Assembly (NCBI GenBank): GCA_900111695.1
Contig: FOHD01000004.1
Coordinates: forward strand, 124,001-188,000
DNA length: 64,000 nt
Direction of reading: 5' to 3'
Source of the DNA: Olsenella sp. KH3B4
GTDB taxonomy: Bacteria; Actinomycetota; Coriobacteriia; Coriobacteriales; Atopobiaceae
Both the position numbers and the translations under genes were made by a program. The notes beneath the pieces are model-generated. The model was not told the origin of the DNA and searched no databases. It saw nothing but the letters and a program-made list of their open reading frames with translations. Within the stretch, counting starts at the first letter, position 1, and each line of letters starts with the position of its first letter. Positions 1 through 6,709 of the stretch are shown here, in pieces.

Positions 1-647
1 CCAACCGCATCGAGGAGATTCTCGAGGAGGGCTCGCCCGAGCAGCTTGAGGCCGCGCGCAAGGAGGCGGAACGCCAGGCCAAGCGTGAGGAGGCCATCAA
101 GGAGAACAAGCCCCTCATGCAGTCCTATGCCATCACGCAGACTGCCAAGGGCGCCCGCCGCCGCAGCAACTGCGGCGTGGTCGTGAAGGGTGACGCGGAT
201 CTTCTCGTCCACCTTGCGCACTGCTGCAACCCCGTTGCCGGCGACGACATCGTGGGCTTTGTGACGCGCGGGCGCGGGGTTTCGGTGCACCGCGCCAACT
301 GCCCCAACGTGCGCGACCTCATGAACCACCCCGAGCGCATGATACCCGTGGAGTGGGACACCTCCGGCGCCACCGAGTTCAGGGTCGAGATCGTGGTCGA
401 GGCGACGGACCGCATGGGGCTGCTCAAGGACATTACCATCGCCATTGGCGACGCGGGCGGAAACATCCTCTCCGCGGCCACCCAGACCGGCAAGCAGGGC
501 ATCGCGCGGCTGCGCTTCATTGTGGCCATCTCGGACGCAAGCCTGCTGGACGCGCTGCTCGCCAGCGTCTCCCGCGTGCCGTCCGTCTACGACGCACGCC
601 GCATCATGCCCGGTGAGGGTGCCAACCAGATGAAGCAGCGGGTGTAG
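1..647 (+). CDS. rel: RelA/SpoT-family (p)ppGpp synthetase/hydrolase, C-terminal part (5' end outside window)
   Basis: This is the C-terminal end of a long RelA/SpoT homologue, the enzyme that makes and degrades the stringent-response alarmone (p)ppGpp. The reading frame is already open at base 3, so the catalytic hydrolase, synthetase and TGS domains lie left of the window. What is visible is the regulatory half: a charged linker, then the conserved Cys-rich segment with HCCNPV (about residue 73 of the visible part), GDDIVGFVTRGRG and HRANCPN, followed by a C-terminal ACT domain (from about EFRVEIVVEATDRMGLLKD). The stop is at 645-647, two bases before the next gene, so the two are probably co-transcribed. 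Family assignment is certain from the Cys-rich motif; whether both catalytic activities are intact cannot be seen here. Confidence 0.95.
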   Translation, partial: NRIEEILEEGSPEQLEAARKEAERQAKREEAIKENKPLMQSYAITQTAKGARRRSNCGVVVKGDADLLVHLAHCCNPVAGDDIVGFVTRGRGVSVHRANCPNVRDLMNHPERMIPVEWDTSGATEFRVEIVVEATDRMGLLKDITIAIGDAGGNILSAATQTGKQGIARLRFIVAISDASLLDALLASVSRVPSVYDARRIMPGEGANQMKQRV

Positions 648-649
648 CC

Positions 650-1327
650 ATGGGGAGCTTCTTTCGCGATGCGGGGTCGTTCGAGGTCTCGCCCGGCGGT
701 GACGTGGTGCGCGTCTTTGTGGTCGGTCCCATTCAGACCAACTGCTACGCCTATGTCTCTGCCGACGAGGTGCTGGTCGTTGACCCCGGTGCCGCTGGTG
801 CGCGCGTAGCCGCGGCGCTTGCTGGCGAGAAGGTCGTGTGCGTGGCGGCAACCCACGGTCACGGCGACCATGTGGGCGGCGTGGCGGCGCTCGTCTCGGC
901 AACGGGTGCGCCGTTTGCGCTTGCGGCGGCAGATGTCGAGATGGCCGAGCATGCCGGCGACCCAGCGTATTCTGGCTCGGGCATTGCCTACGACGACGAT
1001 GCCCCCGCACCTAAGCGCCTGCTTGCCGAGGGCGACGTGCTAGAGGTGGGAACGGCGCGCTTTCGCGTGATGGAGACGCCCGGGCATACGCCGGGCGGCG
1101 TCTGCCTGGTGGGGGAGGGGTCGGCCGAGGGGATTGCCTTTGTCGGCGACACGCTCTTCCCGGGGTCGTGCGGCCGCACGGACCTCGCTGGTGGCGACCC
1201 CGCTGCCATGCGGCGGTCACTTGCGCGCATGGGCCGCGAGATTGCGCCTCAGACGGTGCTGCTCTGCGGGCATGGCCCCGCCACCACGATGGCCGAGGAG
1301 CTTAGCGGCAACCCCTTCGTGCGCTAG
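650..1327 (+). CDS. Metallo-beta-lactamase-fold hydrolase (glyoxalase II-like)
   Basis: A 225-residue protein of the MBL-fold hydrolase superfamily, GloB/YcbL-like subgroup. The dinuclear metal site is complete: THGHGDH at residues 68-74, a His in ETPGHTPGG (H146), the bridging Asp in FVGDTLF (D167), and the last His in CGHGP (H208). The GSCGRTDL stretch is typical of this subgroup. Family members hydrolyse thioesters such as S-lactoylglutathione or related small molecules in the cytoplasm, but the substrate cannot be deduced. It starts with ATG two bases after the rel stop, an arrangement common in actinobacteria and Firmicutes, which suggests one transcript. No glutathione pathway gene is seen nearby. 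Confidence 0.88.
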   Translation: MGSFFRDAGSFEVSPGGDVVRVFVVGPIQTNCYAYVSADEVLVVDPGAAGARVAAALAGEKVVCVAATHGHGDHVGGVAALVSATGAPFALAAADVEMAEHAGDPAYSGSGIAYDDDAPAPKRLLAEGDVLEVGTARFRVMETPGHTPGGVCLVGEGSAEGIAFVGDTLFPGSCGRTDLAGGDPAAMRRSLARMGREIAPQTVLLCGHGPATTMAEELSGNPFVR

Positions 1328-1344
1328 CGTCGCATGCAACTTTT

Positions 1345-1386
1345 TTGCCCGGCAACGGGATTCCATTGCCGGGCAACTCAATCCCG
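1345..1386. repeat. 21-bp family repeat, one inverted plus one direct unit
   Basis: The segment contains TGCCCGGCAA and its reverse complement TTGCCGGGCA separated by 10 bases, forming a possible hairpin. The right half, 1366-1386, is one 21-bp unit that differs by a single base from the third unit of the tandem array at 3153-3215. The left half is the same unit in inverted orientation. A run of six T precedes the hairpin rather than following it on either strand, so it does not look like a normal intrinsic terminator. Confidence 0.75.
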
Positions 1387-1422
1387 CAGGCGCGAGGGGG
1401 TGGCCGGCGCGGCGTCGAAGCG

Positions 1423-1470
1423 CCGAAGCCACAGGGCCACTTTTCGCTGCGACTTCGTATGCGCCCGGTC
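1423..1470. repeat. REP-like intergenic repeat, locus 1 (partial)
   Basis: A fragment of the GC-rich palindromic repeat family also found at 4890-5022, 13600-13726, 21790-21967 and 35473-35572. The shared part is a CCACAGGGCC-like stretch followed by GCTGCGACTTCGTATGCGCC; the CGTA(T/C)G core and neighbouring GCTGCG arm recur in every copy. It lies between the hydrolase gene and the tRNA-Leu promoter. Confidence 0.55.
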
Positions 1471-1484
1471 CTCGCCGCCACATC

Positions 1485-1493
1485 TGGTATAGT
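1485..1493 (+). promoter_or_regulatory. Extended -10 promoter of tRNA-Leu
   Basis: TGGTATAGT matches the extended -10 form (TGn plus a TATAAT-like hexamer at 1488-1493). It is 19 bases upstream of the mature tRNA 5' end, placing a start near 1500. No good -35 is seen, which fits an extended -10 promoter. The same TGGTATAGT is found upstream of rpmF. Confidence 0.6.
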
Positions 1494-1512
1494 TCACAGA
1501 TGCGTAAAGCGT

Positions 1513-1598
1513 GCCCGAGTGGCGGAATGGCAGACGCGGAGGTCTCAAAAACCTCTGAGGGAAACCTCGTGTGGGTTCGACCCCCACCTCGGGCACCA
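1513..1598 (+). tRNA. tRNA-Leu (anticodon CAA)
   Basis: A complete 86-base class II tRNA with a long variable arm. The acceptor arm GCCCGAG pairs with CTCGGGC, the anticodon stem GAGGT/ACCTC encloses the loop CTCAAAA with anticodon CAA (reads UUG), the T arm is GTGGG-TTCGACC-CCCAC, and the 3' CCA (1596-1598) is encoded. The long variable arm between 1558 and 1570 is typical of Leu and Ser tRNAs, and the anticodon decides for Leu. Confidence 0.97.
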
Positions 1599-1671
1599 GA
1601 TGCGCTCGGTACCACCGTGCTTCTCGGCGGCGTGTTGTCTCGATGGAGGCGTTCGTCTCGCAAAATGAACG

Positions 1672-1700
1672 TTGCGTCGGCCGTAACGCTGCGGTACTAT
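1672..1700 (+). promoter_or_regulatory. Promoter of the infC-rpmI-rplT operon
   Basis: TTGCGT (1672-1677) and TACTAT (1695-1700) are separated by exactly 17 bases, a good sigma-70/SigA-type promoter. Transcription would begin near 1707, leaving a leader of about 187 bases before infC. The leader carries two hairpins, described separately. Confidence 0.65.
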
Positions 1701-1790
1701 GTCCCTTGCGTGAACATGCTAAGCGGGGCTTCTCGCCCCCACCTGAACGGCGCCCACGCGGCAGCTGTCTGGTCAGACAAAGATTTCTCA

Positions 1791-1852
1791 CCACCCAGGC
1801 ATGGGTGGGCCTTGTCTCCCGGCGGCTGTATGTCATCGGGAGTTATTTTTTA
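1791..1852 (+). promoter_or_regulatory. infC leader: hairpin plus terminator-like attenuator
   Basis: Two stem-loops stand just upstream of infC. The first pairs CCACCCA (1791-1797) with TGGGTGG (1802-1808) around a four-base loop. The second pairs CTCCCG (1816-1821) with CGGGAG (1837-1842) and is followed by a T-rich run to 1852, as in an intrinsic terminator. The infC-rpmI-rplT operons of Firmicutes are known to be controlled by ribosomal protein L20 through a leader terminator. The same layout here, with the third gene encoding L20, suggests autoregulation by attenuation, but binding by L20 is an inference. Confidence 0.6.
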
Positions 1853-1893
1853 TCGCGGCGCCAGGCGTCGCAGAGAGAGGAAGGTGTAGAGAG

Positions 1894-2466
1894 ATAGCCA
1901 GGAACGATGGTCCTCGCGTCAACGGGGAAATCACCTCACGCACGTGCCGCCTCATCGGCGTCGACGGCTCGCAGCTGGGCCTGTTTGGCGTGCGTGACGC
2001 GCTGCGCATTGCGCAGGAGCAGGGGCTTGACCTCGTGGAGATCGCGCCTAACGCGAACCCTCCGGTGTGCAAGGTGCTCGACTACAGCAAGTACAAGTAC
2101 GAGCAGGATCGCAAGGCCAAGGCTGCGCGCAAGAATCAGGCGCGCGTCGAGGTCAAGGAGATGAAGTTCCGTCCCAAGATCGACGTGGGCGATTACGAGA
2201 CCAAGAAGGCCCACGTGATGCGCTTCCTCAAGAAGGGGGCAAAGGTCAAGATCACGATTATGTTCCGCGGTCGTGAGATGGCTCACCCCGAGCAGGGACG
2301 CATCGTGCTCGACCGTCTTGCCGAGGATCTCAAGCCCTGGGCCACCGTCGAGCAGCAGCCCCTCATGGAGGGTCGCAACATGCACATGCTCATCGCCCCC
2401 ATTAAGGGCGCGTTCGATGTGACGCCCGAGGGCGACGAAGACACGAGCGAGAAGAAGGAGAAGTAA
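1894..2466 (+). CDS. infC: Translation initiation factor IF-3
   Basis: IF-3 binds the 30S subunit, keeps it apart from 50S and checks start-codon pairing. Both domains are present: the N-terminal domain with [10 protein letters not shown] and [16 protein letters not shown], and the C-terminal domain with [17 protein letters not shown] and [10 protein letters not shown]. No ATG, GTG or TTG lies close to the expected N-terminus ([13 protein letters not shown]). The best start is the ATA at 1894-1896, preceded by the purine-rich GAGAGAGGAAGG. Non-canonical AUU/AUA/AUC starts are a known autoregulatory feature of infC. The only in-frame ATG, at 1801, would add about 31 residues unlike IF-3 and lies inside the leader hairpin. 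The protein has 190 residues, slightly longer than usual, with an acidic-basic tail ending [12 protein letters not shown]. rpmI starts one base later. Confidence 0.93.
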   Translation: MARNDGPRVNGEITSRTCRLIGVDGSQLGLFGVRDALRIAQEQGLDLVEIAPNANPPVCKVLDYSKYKYEQDRKAKAARKNQARVEVKEMKFRPKIDVGDYETKKAHVMRFLKKGAKVKITIMFRGREMAHPEQGRIVLDRLAEDLKPWATVEQQPLMEGRNMHMLIAPIKGAFDVTPEGDEDTSEKKEK

Positions 2467-2467
2467 C

Positions 2468-2665
2468 ATGCCCAAGATGAAGACGCACAAGGGTACGGCA
2501 AAGCGCTTCCGTCGCACCGGTACCGGCAAGATTATGCGCGCCAAGGCCTTCAAGAGCCACATCCTGTCCAAGAAGTCCCAGAAGCGCATCCGCAACTTCC
2601 GCAAGGAGGCCGAGCTCGCCCCCAGCGACGTGAAGGTTGTCTCCCAGCGCATGGGTTCCAAGTAG
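2468..2665 (+). CDS. rpmI: 50S ribosomal protein L35
   Basis: A 65-residue basic protein with the characteristic start [14 protein letters not shown] and the [13 protein letters not shown] segment of L35, full length for the family. It is a structural protein of the large ribosomal subunit. Its ATG follows the infC stop by one base, with the ribosome-binding site (AGAAGGAG) inside the end of infC, so its translation is probably coupled to infC. The third gene of the operon, rplT, follows 46 bases later. Confidence 0.98.
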   Translation: MPKMKTHKGTAKRFRRTGTGKIMRAKAFKSHILSKKSQKRIRNFRKEAELAPSDVKVVSQRMGSK

Positions 2666-2711
2666 GCGCTTCGCGCGTCCCGATTTTCCCTCAACGAGGA
2701 GTTGATTAGAT

Positions 2712-3077
2712 ATGTCTCGAGTCAAGCGCGCAGTCGCCGGCCGTAAGAAGCGTCAGACCCTGGTCGAGCGTACCAAGGGCTATTACGGAACTTCCTCCCG
2801 CACCTTCCGTGGCATGAAGGAGCAGGCCCAGCACTCCGGCCAGTACCAGTACCGTGACCGTCGCAACAAGAAGCGTGACTTCCGCAGCCTGTGGATTCAG
2901 CGCATCAACGCTGCGGCCCGCATGAACGACCTCTCCTACAGCACCTTCATGCACGGCCTTAAGCTCGCCGGTGTCGAGCTGGACCGCAAGGTCCTCGCCG
3001 AGATCGCCTACAGCGACGAGAAGGCCTTCGCCGATCTTGCAGCCGTTGCCAAGAAGGCTCTTGCTGACGCGGAGTAG
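2712..3077 (+). CDS. rplT: 50S ribosomal protein L20
   Basis: A 121-residue L20, essential for early 50S assembly because it binds 23S rRNA. It has the conserved [14 protein letters not shown] start, the [15 protein letters not shown] stretch and the C-terminal [18 protein letters not shown] segment. It is the last gene of infC-rpmI-rplT and is followed by a clear intrinsic terminator at 3108-3138. L20 is the known repressor of such operons in other bacteria, which fits the structured leader at 1791-1852. Confidence 0.98.
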   Translation: MSRVKRAVAGRKKRQTLVERTKGYYGTSSRTFRGMKEQAQHSGQYQYRDRRNKKRDFRSLWIQRINAAARMNDLSYSTFMHGLKLAGVELDRKVLAEIAYSDEKAFADLAAVAKKALADAE

Positions 3078-3107
3078 CGCAGCAGTCGATAGATAGCGTC
3101 ACCTATG

Positions 3108-3138
3108 GCGGCATCGGGTTTCCCGGTGCCGCTTTTTT
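3108..3138 (+). terminator. Intrinsic terminator of infC-rpmI-rplT
   Basis: GCGGCATCGGG pairs with CCCGGTGCCGC (one T-G wobble) around a three-base loop and is followed by six T (3133-3138). It lies 30 bases past the rplT stop. Confidence 0.9.
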
Positions 3139-3152
3139 CGGATGGGATTTTC

Positions 3153-3215
3153 CTGCCGGGGAATGGAATCCCATTGCCGGGGAATGGAATCCCGTTGCCG
3201 GGGAACTCAATCCCG
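3153..3215. repeat. Three tandem 21-bp repeat units
   Basis: Three consecutive 21-bp units at 3153-3173, 3174-3194 and 3195-3215. Units 1 and 2 share TGCCGGGGAATGGAATCCC; unit 3 changes ATGG to CTCA. Each unit contains GGGGAATGGAATCCC-type dyad symmetry. The array lies between the rplT terminator and the 3' end of the convergent transferase gene. Related units, one inverted, occur at 1345-1386. Confidence 0.85.
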
Positions 3216-3221
3216 CCGAGG

Positions 3222-4469
3222 CTATTCGTGCTTCTCGGCGGAGTCTTTGTCCTTGCTCTCGGGCCGTATGCCGAGAAGTTCTTCGCGTCGCTCCTCGCGC
3301 TTCTCACGGGCCTTCTCGGCCTCCTCGGCAAAGGCCGGGTCATCTGGGCCCACAAGCTCGTCGTCTCCGGTATGGGGGTCCTTGTGGTGGCGCAGGACGG
3401 GCTCGAAAAGGTGTAGGTGGTTGGCAAACGCTCCGGATACAGCCAGAAGCACGAGGAAAATGCAGATGCGCGGAATCGTGGTGACCTGTGTCATGACAAG
3501 CGCGCCGCCACAGAGGAGCGCGGTCCACGCGTATACCACAAGCACCGCCTGCTTCTGGTCAAAGCCCTCGGCAAGCAGGCGGTGGTGGATGTGTCCACGA
3601 TCCGCTCGTCCCACGCTCACGTGTGCGCGCGTGCGCCGCACAATCGCGGAAAACGTGTCGATGATGGGGATCCCCGCAATCACCAGCGGCACGATTATCG
3701 TGGTGAGACCTGCGATTCTCGTCACCGAGAGAAGCGAAATGGTGCCCAGTGCAAACCCCAGCGTCAGCGAGCCGGAGTCCCCCATGAAGATGCTTGCGGG
3801 GTGGAAGTTGTAATGGAGAAAGCCCAGCGTCGAGCCAGCGATGGCGCACGCAAGCGCCGCGGCGTCCAAACGGCCGGCCCAGATCGAGAGCACAAACGTG
3901 GTCACGCTCGCGATGCATGAGATGCCTGCGGCGAGGCCATCCAGCCCGTCAATCAGGTTGATGATGTTCACGTAGGCAACAAGGTAGACAATGGTCACGG
4001 GGTAGGTGAGCCAGCCCAGCTCGATGAACTCGCCGGGCTCGAAGGGGTTGGCAATCACGCCAATGACAAGGCCACCCAAAGCGGCAACGGTGGCCGCGAG
4101 TATTTGGCCGGCAAGCTTTGCCTTTGGGGTGAGGGTGTACTTGTCGTCAAGCAGCCCCGTTACAAAGATGATGACAAAGGCGAGCACCAGCATCCAGTAA
4201 TTAACCGAGAGCCGCGGGGACGGCACGAGAACCACCGGCCAGCCAAAGAATGTGGTGCCGATGTACTGGACCACAAACGCCGCAACGATGCCCGCGAAGA
4301 TTGCGATGCCGCCCATGCGGGGCGTAGGCGTCTTGTTGACGCGCCGCTTGCTGGGGTAGTCGACCGCCCCAACGCGGATGGCGATTTTTCGTGCAAGGGG
4401 CGTTACGGCTAGCGCGCAGGCGAGAGATGCGGCAAACAGGCAGAGAAACGATAGCCAATACCTGGGCAC
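3222..4469 (-). CDS. Undecaprenyl-phosphate N-acetylaminosugar-1-phosphate transferase (WecA/TagO/Rfe family)
   Basis: A 415-residue polytopic membrane protein of the MraY/WecA superfamily, which loads a sugar-1-phosphate (commonly GlcNAc-1-P) onto undecaprenyl phosphate to start synthesis of wall teichoic acids or other envelope glycopolymers. The diagnostic motifs are in order: TGLLDDK (residues 105-110), NLIDGLDGL (171-179), FMGDSGS (228-234) and the cytoplasmic HIHHRL (293-298) that marks WecA/TagO rather than MraY. About ten hydrophobic segments are visible. The last 45 residues are highly charged (Lys/Glu-rich) and not part of the conserved fold. The start is GTG (4467-4469), chosen because GGGGGAGG stands seven bases upstream. 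It is convergent with rplT and forms a single-gene unit here. Confidence 0.92.
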   Translation of the reverse strand: MPRYWLSFLCLFAASLACALAVTPLARKIAIRVGAVDYPSKRRVNKTPTPRMGGIAIFAGIVAAFVVQYIGTTFFGWPVVLVPSPRLSVNYWMLVLAFVIIFVTGLLDDKYTLTPKAKLAGQILAATVAALGGLVIGVIANPFEPGEFIELGWLTYPVTIVYLVAYVNIINLIDGLDGLAAGISCIASVTTFVLSIWAGRLDAAALACAIAGSTLGFLHYNFHPASIFMGDSGSLTLGFALGTISLLSVTRIAGLTTIIVPLVIAGIPIIDTFSAIVRRTRAHVSVGRADRGHIHHRLLAEGFDQKQAVLVVYAWTALLCGGALVMTQVTTIPRICIFLVLLAVSGAFANHLHLFEPVLRHHKDPHTGDDELVGPDDPAFAEEAEKAREKREERREELLGIRPESKDKDSAEKHE

Positions 4470-4712
4470 CGTCTGACACCTCCCCCTCGTTGTCGCCTTT
4501 TCCTAGCGAGACATAATACACAGAAACGTGGGAAAACGTGCTGGTAAGCGGTTCTCAGCGTAAAGACGAGAAGAGCCGCACGGCGATTTACCTGCGGCTC
4601 GTTTGAGTGCCAATTGCATACTGCACACATAGTGCCCAACACATCCATTGTGTGACCACCGCTCACGATGTCAAGACTAGCGTTGGGGTGTGTGTTCGCC
4701 TACATTGGATGT

Positions 4713-4880
4713 GTCGTCCCCCTGCGGTACAAACTGGGTGAACCGACAAGCGTTACTAGGGAGTCCGACATTTCGTCCTGGAAGGGGATCCTCCGTTGTT
4801 GGGGAAGCCGGAACGGACGGTGAGGACACCCACCTTATGAAGGTGGGTTCATAATCGTATCCGCAGGGGGCGACTTTTTT
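4713..4880 (+). ncRNA. ssrS: Probable 6S RNA (SsrS) with terminator
   Basis: The 5' arm 4713-4730 (GTCGTCCCCCTGCGGTAC) pairs almost perfectly with the 3' arm 4857-4874 (GTATCCGCAGGGGGCGAC), closing a molecule of about 165 bases, and six T follow at 4875-4880. Inside, CCCACCTT/AAGGTGGG (4829-4836/4840-4847) forms an eight-bp hairpin within GGACACCCACCT...AGGTGGGTTCA, an arrangement that resembles the 3' half of many bacterial 6S RNAs. 6S RNA mimics an open promoter and sequesters housekeeping RNA polymerase. No protein frame explains this segment. The identification rests on architecture and recalled sequence features; an Rfam RF00013 covariance scan would decide. The alternative is another structured regulatory RNA. 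Confidence 0.65.
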
Positions 4881-4889
4881 GTCTCGGCG

Positions 4890-5022
4890 CTGCTCGCGGC
4901 GCTGCGCGCCGCAGTCTCGGGGGAGAACCTCGCTCCGGTGCCGCTTTGACGCCGTTTTGGCGCCACAGGGCGCGTCCCCGCCGCAATCTCGTACGTAACC
5001 CCCGCTGCGGCACCTTTGCGCC
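4890..5022. repeat. REP-like intergenic repeat, locus 2
   Basis: The core at about 4949-5012 contains GCCGTTTTGGCGCC, then GGGCGCGTCCCCGC, CTCGTACG and CCCCCGCTGCGGC. It aligns closely with the second unit at 13662-13726: the same order of GGCGCC dyad, CCGC-GC arm, CGTACG core and GCTGCGG arm. It lies between the 6S-like RNA and the tRNA-Ala promoter. A less conserved flank from 4890 carries further GC-rich dyads. Confidence 0.7.
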
Positions 5023-5062
5023 CCTCTCTGTGACGCTCTTTCGCAAATCCCGCACATTGTCG

Positions 5063-5091
5063 TTGACACGGACCCGGCAAATTGCGACAAT
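5063..5091 (+). promoter_or_regulatory. Promoter of tRNA-Ala
   Basis: A consensus -35 TTGACA (5063-5068), a 17-base spacer and the -10 GACAAT (5086-5091). The predicted start near 5098 is about 15 bases before the mature tRNA. Confidence 0.8.
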
Positions 5092-5112
5092 GGCTCCCGC
5101 GCATGTGCGCCT

Positions 5113-5188
5113 GGGGATGTAGCTCAGCTGGGAGAGCGCTGCCTTCGCAAGGCAGAGGCCGAGGGTTCGAATCCCTTCATCTCCACCA
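5113..5188 (+). tRNA. tRNA-Ala (anticodon CGC)
   Basis: A complete 76-base tRNA. The acceptor arm GGGGATG pairs with CATCTCC (one G-U), the D arm is GCTC-AGCTGGGA-GAGC, the anticodon stem CTGCC/GGCAG holds loop TTCGCAA with anticodon CGC (reads GCG), the T arm is GAGGG-TTCGAAT-CCCTT, and CCA is encoded at 5186-5188. GCG is a frequent codon in this GC-rich sequence. Confidence 0.97.
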
Positions 5189-5257
5189 TGGAATCTGTGG
5201 GGCCCGGGCACAAAGCTTGGGCCCTTTTCTTATCTTGTCTCCAAGCCCGATGGGAGC

Positions 5258-6268
5258 ATGGCAGGGATGGAAGGTCTTCTCGCCAAGCTGGACGCATCCT
5301 CCTACGATGCCTGCACGCTGTGCCCGCGCCGCTGCGGCGCCGCGCGATCCCAGGGCAAGGCCGGCATCTGCGGCGCCACCTCAACGCCGCGCGTCGCGAG
5401 GGCCGCGCTCCACTTCTGGGAGGAGCCGTCCATCTCGGGCGAGACAGGCTCGGGTGCCATCTTCTTCACGGGCTGCCCCCTCCGCTGCCGCTTCTGCCAG
5501 AACCACCAGATCTCGCAGGAGGGCTTTGGGCTTGCCGTCTCTACCTCCCGCATCGCCGAGATGATGCTCGAGCTTCAGTCCCAGGGCGCGCTCAACATCA
5601 ACCTCGTGACACCGCTGCACTTTGCTCCCACGGTTCGCGAGGCGGTGCTTCTCGCCCGGGAGCATGGCCTTGCCATCCCCACGGTCTGCAACACCTCCGG
5701 CTACGAGCTGCCCGAGGTCGTTCGCGCGATGTCCGATGTCATCGACATCTGGCTGACCGACTTCAAGTACGCAAGCCCTGCGCTTGCAGGCTCCCTCTCG
5801 GCCGCGCGCGACTACCCCAGCGTTGCCGCAGCGGCGCTGGAAGAGATGATCTCCTCCGTGAGCGCGGCAGGCGGCCGGCTGGTGGGGGAGGACGGCGCCA
5901 TGAAGCGCGGCGTCATCGTGCGGCACCTGGTGCTTCCCGGCCACGTGGACGATTCCTGCGCGGTTCTCGACCGCGTGTGGGACACCTGCGGCAACGCCGC
6001 CGACCTCTCGGTCATGAACCAGTACACGCCCAACGACACCTGTCGCAAGGCCGGCGGCGACCTTGCGCGCGCGGTGACGGACGAGGAGTACGAGATTGTC
6101 CTGTGCCACGCGGACGACCTTGGCTTCGAGAACATCTGGTGGCAGGAGGGCGGAACCGTCTCCGAGAGCTTCGTGCCTGCCTTTGACGCTACGGGGGTCG
6201 AGGGACCGGAGCTTCCCGGGTTCCAGGAAACGGCCTCACCGCTGACCAGCGGCCCCAAAGGGGTATAG
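5258..6268 (+). CDS. Radical SAM protein, PflX-like (pyruvate formate-lyase activase homologue)
   Basis: A 336-residue radical S-adenosylmethionine enzyme of the COG1313 (PflX) group. The [4Fe-4S] motif is GCPLRCRFCQN with cysteines at 73, 77 and 80 (CxxxCxxC). An additional N-terminal Cys cluster, CTLCPRRCG (19, 22, 26) plus C38, is typical of this group and may hold a second cluster. The family is related to glycyl-radical-enzyme activases, but its own target is not established and no glycyl-radical enzyme gene is in the window. The ATG at 5258 is used; ATG 5267 is an equally possible start, with GGGAG ten bases upstream. It stands alone after tRNA-Ala. Confidence 0.88.
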   Translation: MAGMEGLLAKLDASSYDACTLCPRRCGAARSQGKAGICGATSTPRVARAALHFWEEPSISGETGSGAIFFTGCPLRCRFCQNHQISQEGFGLAVSTSRIAEMMLELQSQGALNINLVTPLHFAPTVREAVLLAREHGLAIPTVCNTSGYELPEVVRAMSDVIDIWLTDFKYASPALAGSLSAARDYPSVAAAALEEMISSVSAAGGRLVGEDGAMKRGVIVRHLVLPGHVDDSCAVLDRVWDTCGNAADLSVMNQYTPNDTCRKAGGDLARAVTDEEYEIVLCHADDLGFENIWWQEGGTVSESFVPAFDATGVEGPELPGFQETASPLTSGPKGV

Positions 6269-6322
6269 ACTCAGCATCTGTAGGCAATCGCGCGCACATC
6301 GCGCGCCCACTATGGAGGTTCC

Positions 6323-6634
6323 ATGCCAGAGAACACGCCGCTCTCCGACGAGGAGAGGTCAGAGCTCGAGAGGCTTCGCGCCGAGAAGGCCGCCCGCGAG
6401 GAGGCCCAGGCCGCTGCCCGCGAGCGCGCGGAGCTCGAGCGCCTGAAGGCCGAGAAAGTAGCTAGCGAGAAGGACGCCGCTGAGCAGCGGCGCATTGCCG
6501 AGGCGCGCGAGAAGGGCCGTCAACTCATGGAGCCCGATGACGACGACCTGCGCATGCCAAAAGGCCAGAAGATCGTCATAGCCGCGGTTGTCGTCGTAGC
6601 CGTGGTGTGGCTTCTCGCCATGGCACTCGGATAA
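6323..6634 (+). CDS. Small coiled-coil protein with C-terminal membrane anchor, unknown function
   Basis: I do not recognise this 103-residue protein. Residues 8-70 are almost entirely Glu, Arg, Lys and Ala in heptad-like order (for example EERSELERLRAEKAAREEA), predicting one long coiled coil. Residues 84-102 (KIVIAAVVVVAVVWLLAMAL) form a single transmembrane helix at the very C-terminus, so it is a tail-anchored protein with the coiled coil in the cytoplasm. Start codon ATG follows GGAGG with suitable spacing. It lies between pflX and pncB with its own ribosome-binding site. The coding status is supported by codon use and the ribosome-binding site rather than by homology. Confidence 0.7.
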   Translation: MPENTPLSDEERSELERLRAEKAAREEAQAAARERAELERLKAEKVASEKDAAEQRRIAEAREKGRQLMEPDDDDLRMPKGQKIVIAAVVVVAVVWLLAMALG

Positions 6635-6709
6635 GGCATACAGCAGGAAGGCGCCCGGCGCGGGAGAAGTCTCGCGGCGGGCGTTCCAATACGGGAGGAA
6701 GAATCAGCC

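Noticed and set aside
1345..1375. Hairpin after the hydrolase gene as an intrinsic terminator
   Set aside because: The T run precedes the stem on the plus strand and neither strand has T after it; treated as a repeat instead.
3153..3215. CRISPR array
   Set aside because: The units are directly adjacent with no spacers, and no cas gene is present. No other CRISPR-like array was seen in the window.
5124..5211. Short antisense reading frames over tRNA-Ala and tRNA-Leu giving peptides such as KGFEPSASALRR and VGVEPTRGF
   Set aside because: These are the well-known spurious translations of the T arm and anticodon arm of tRNAs.
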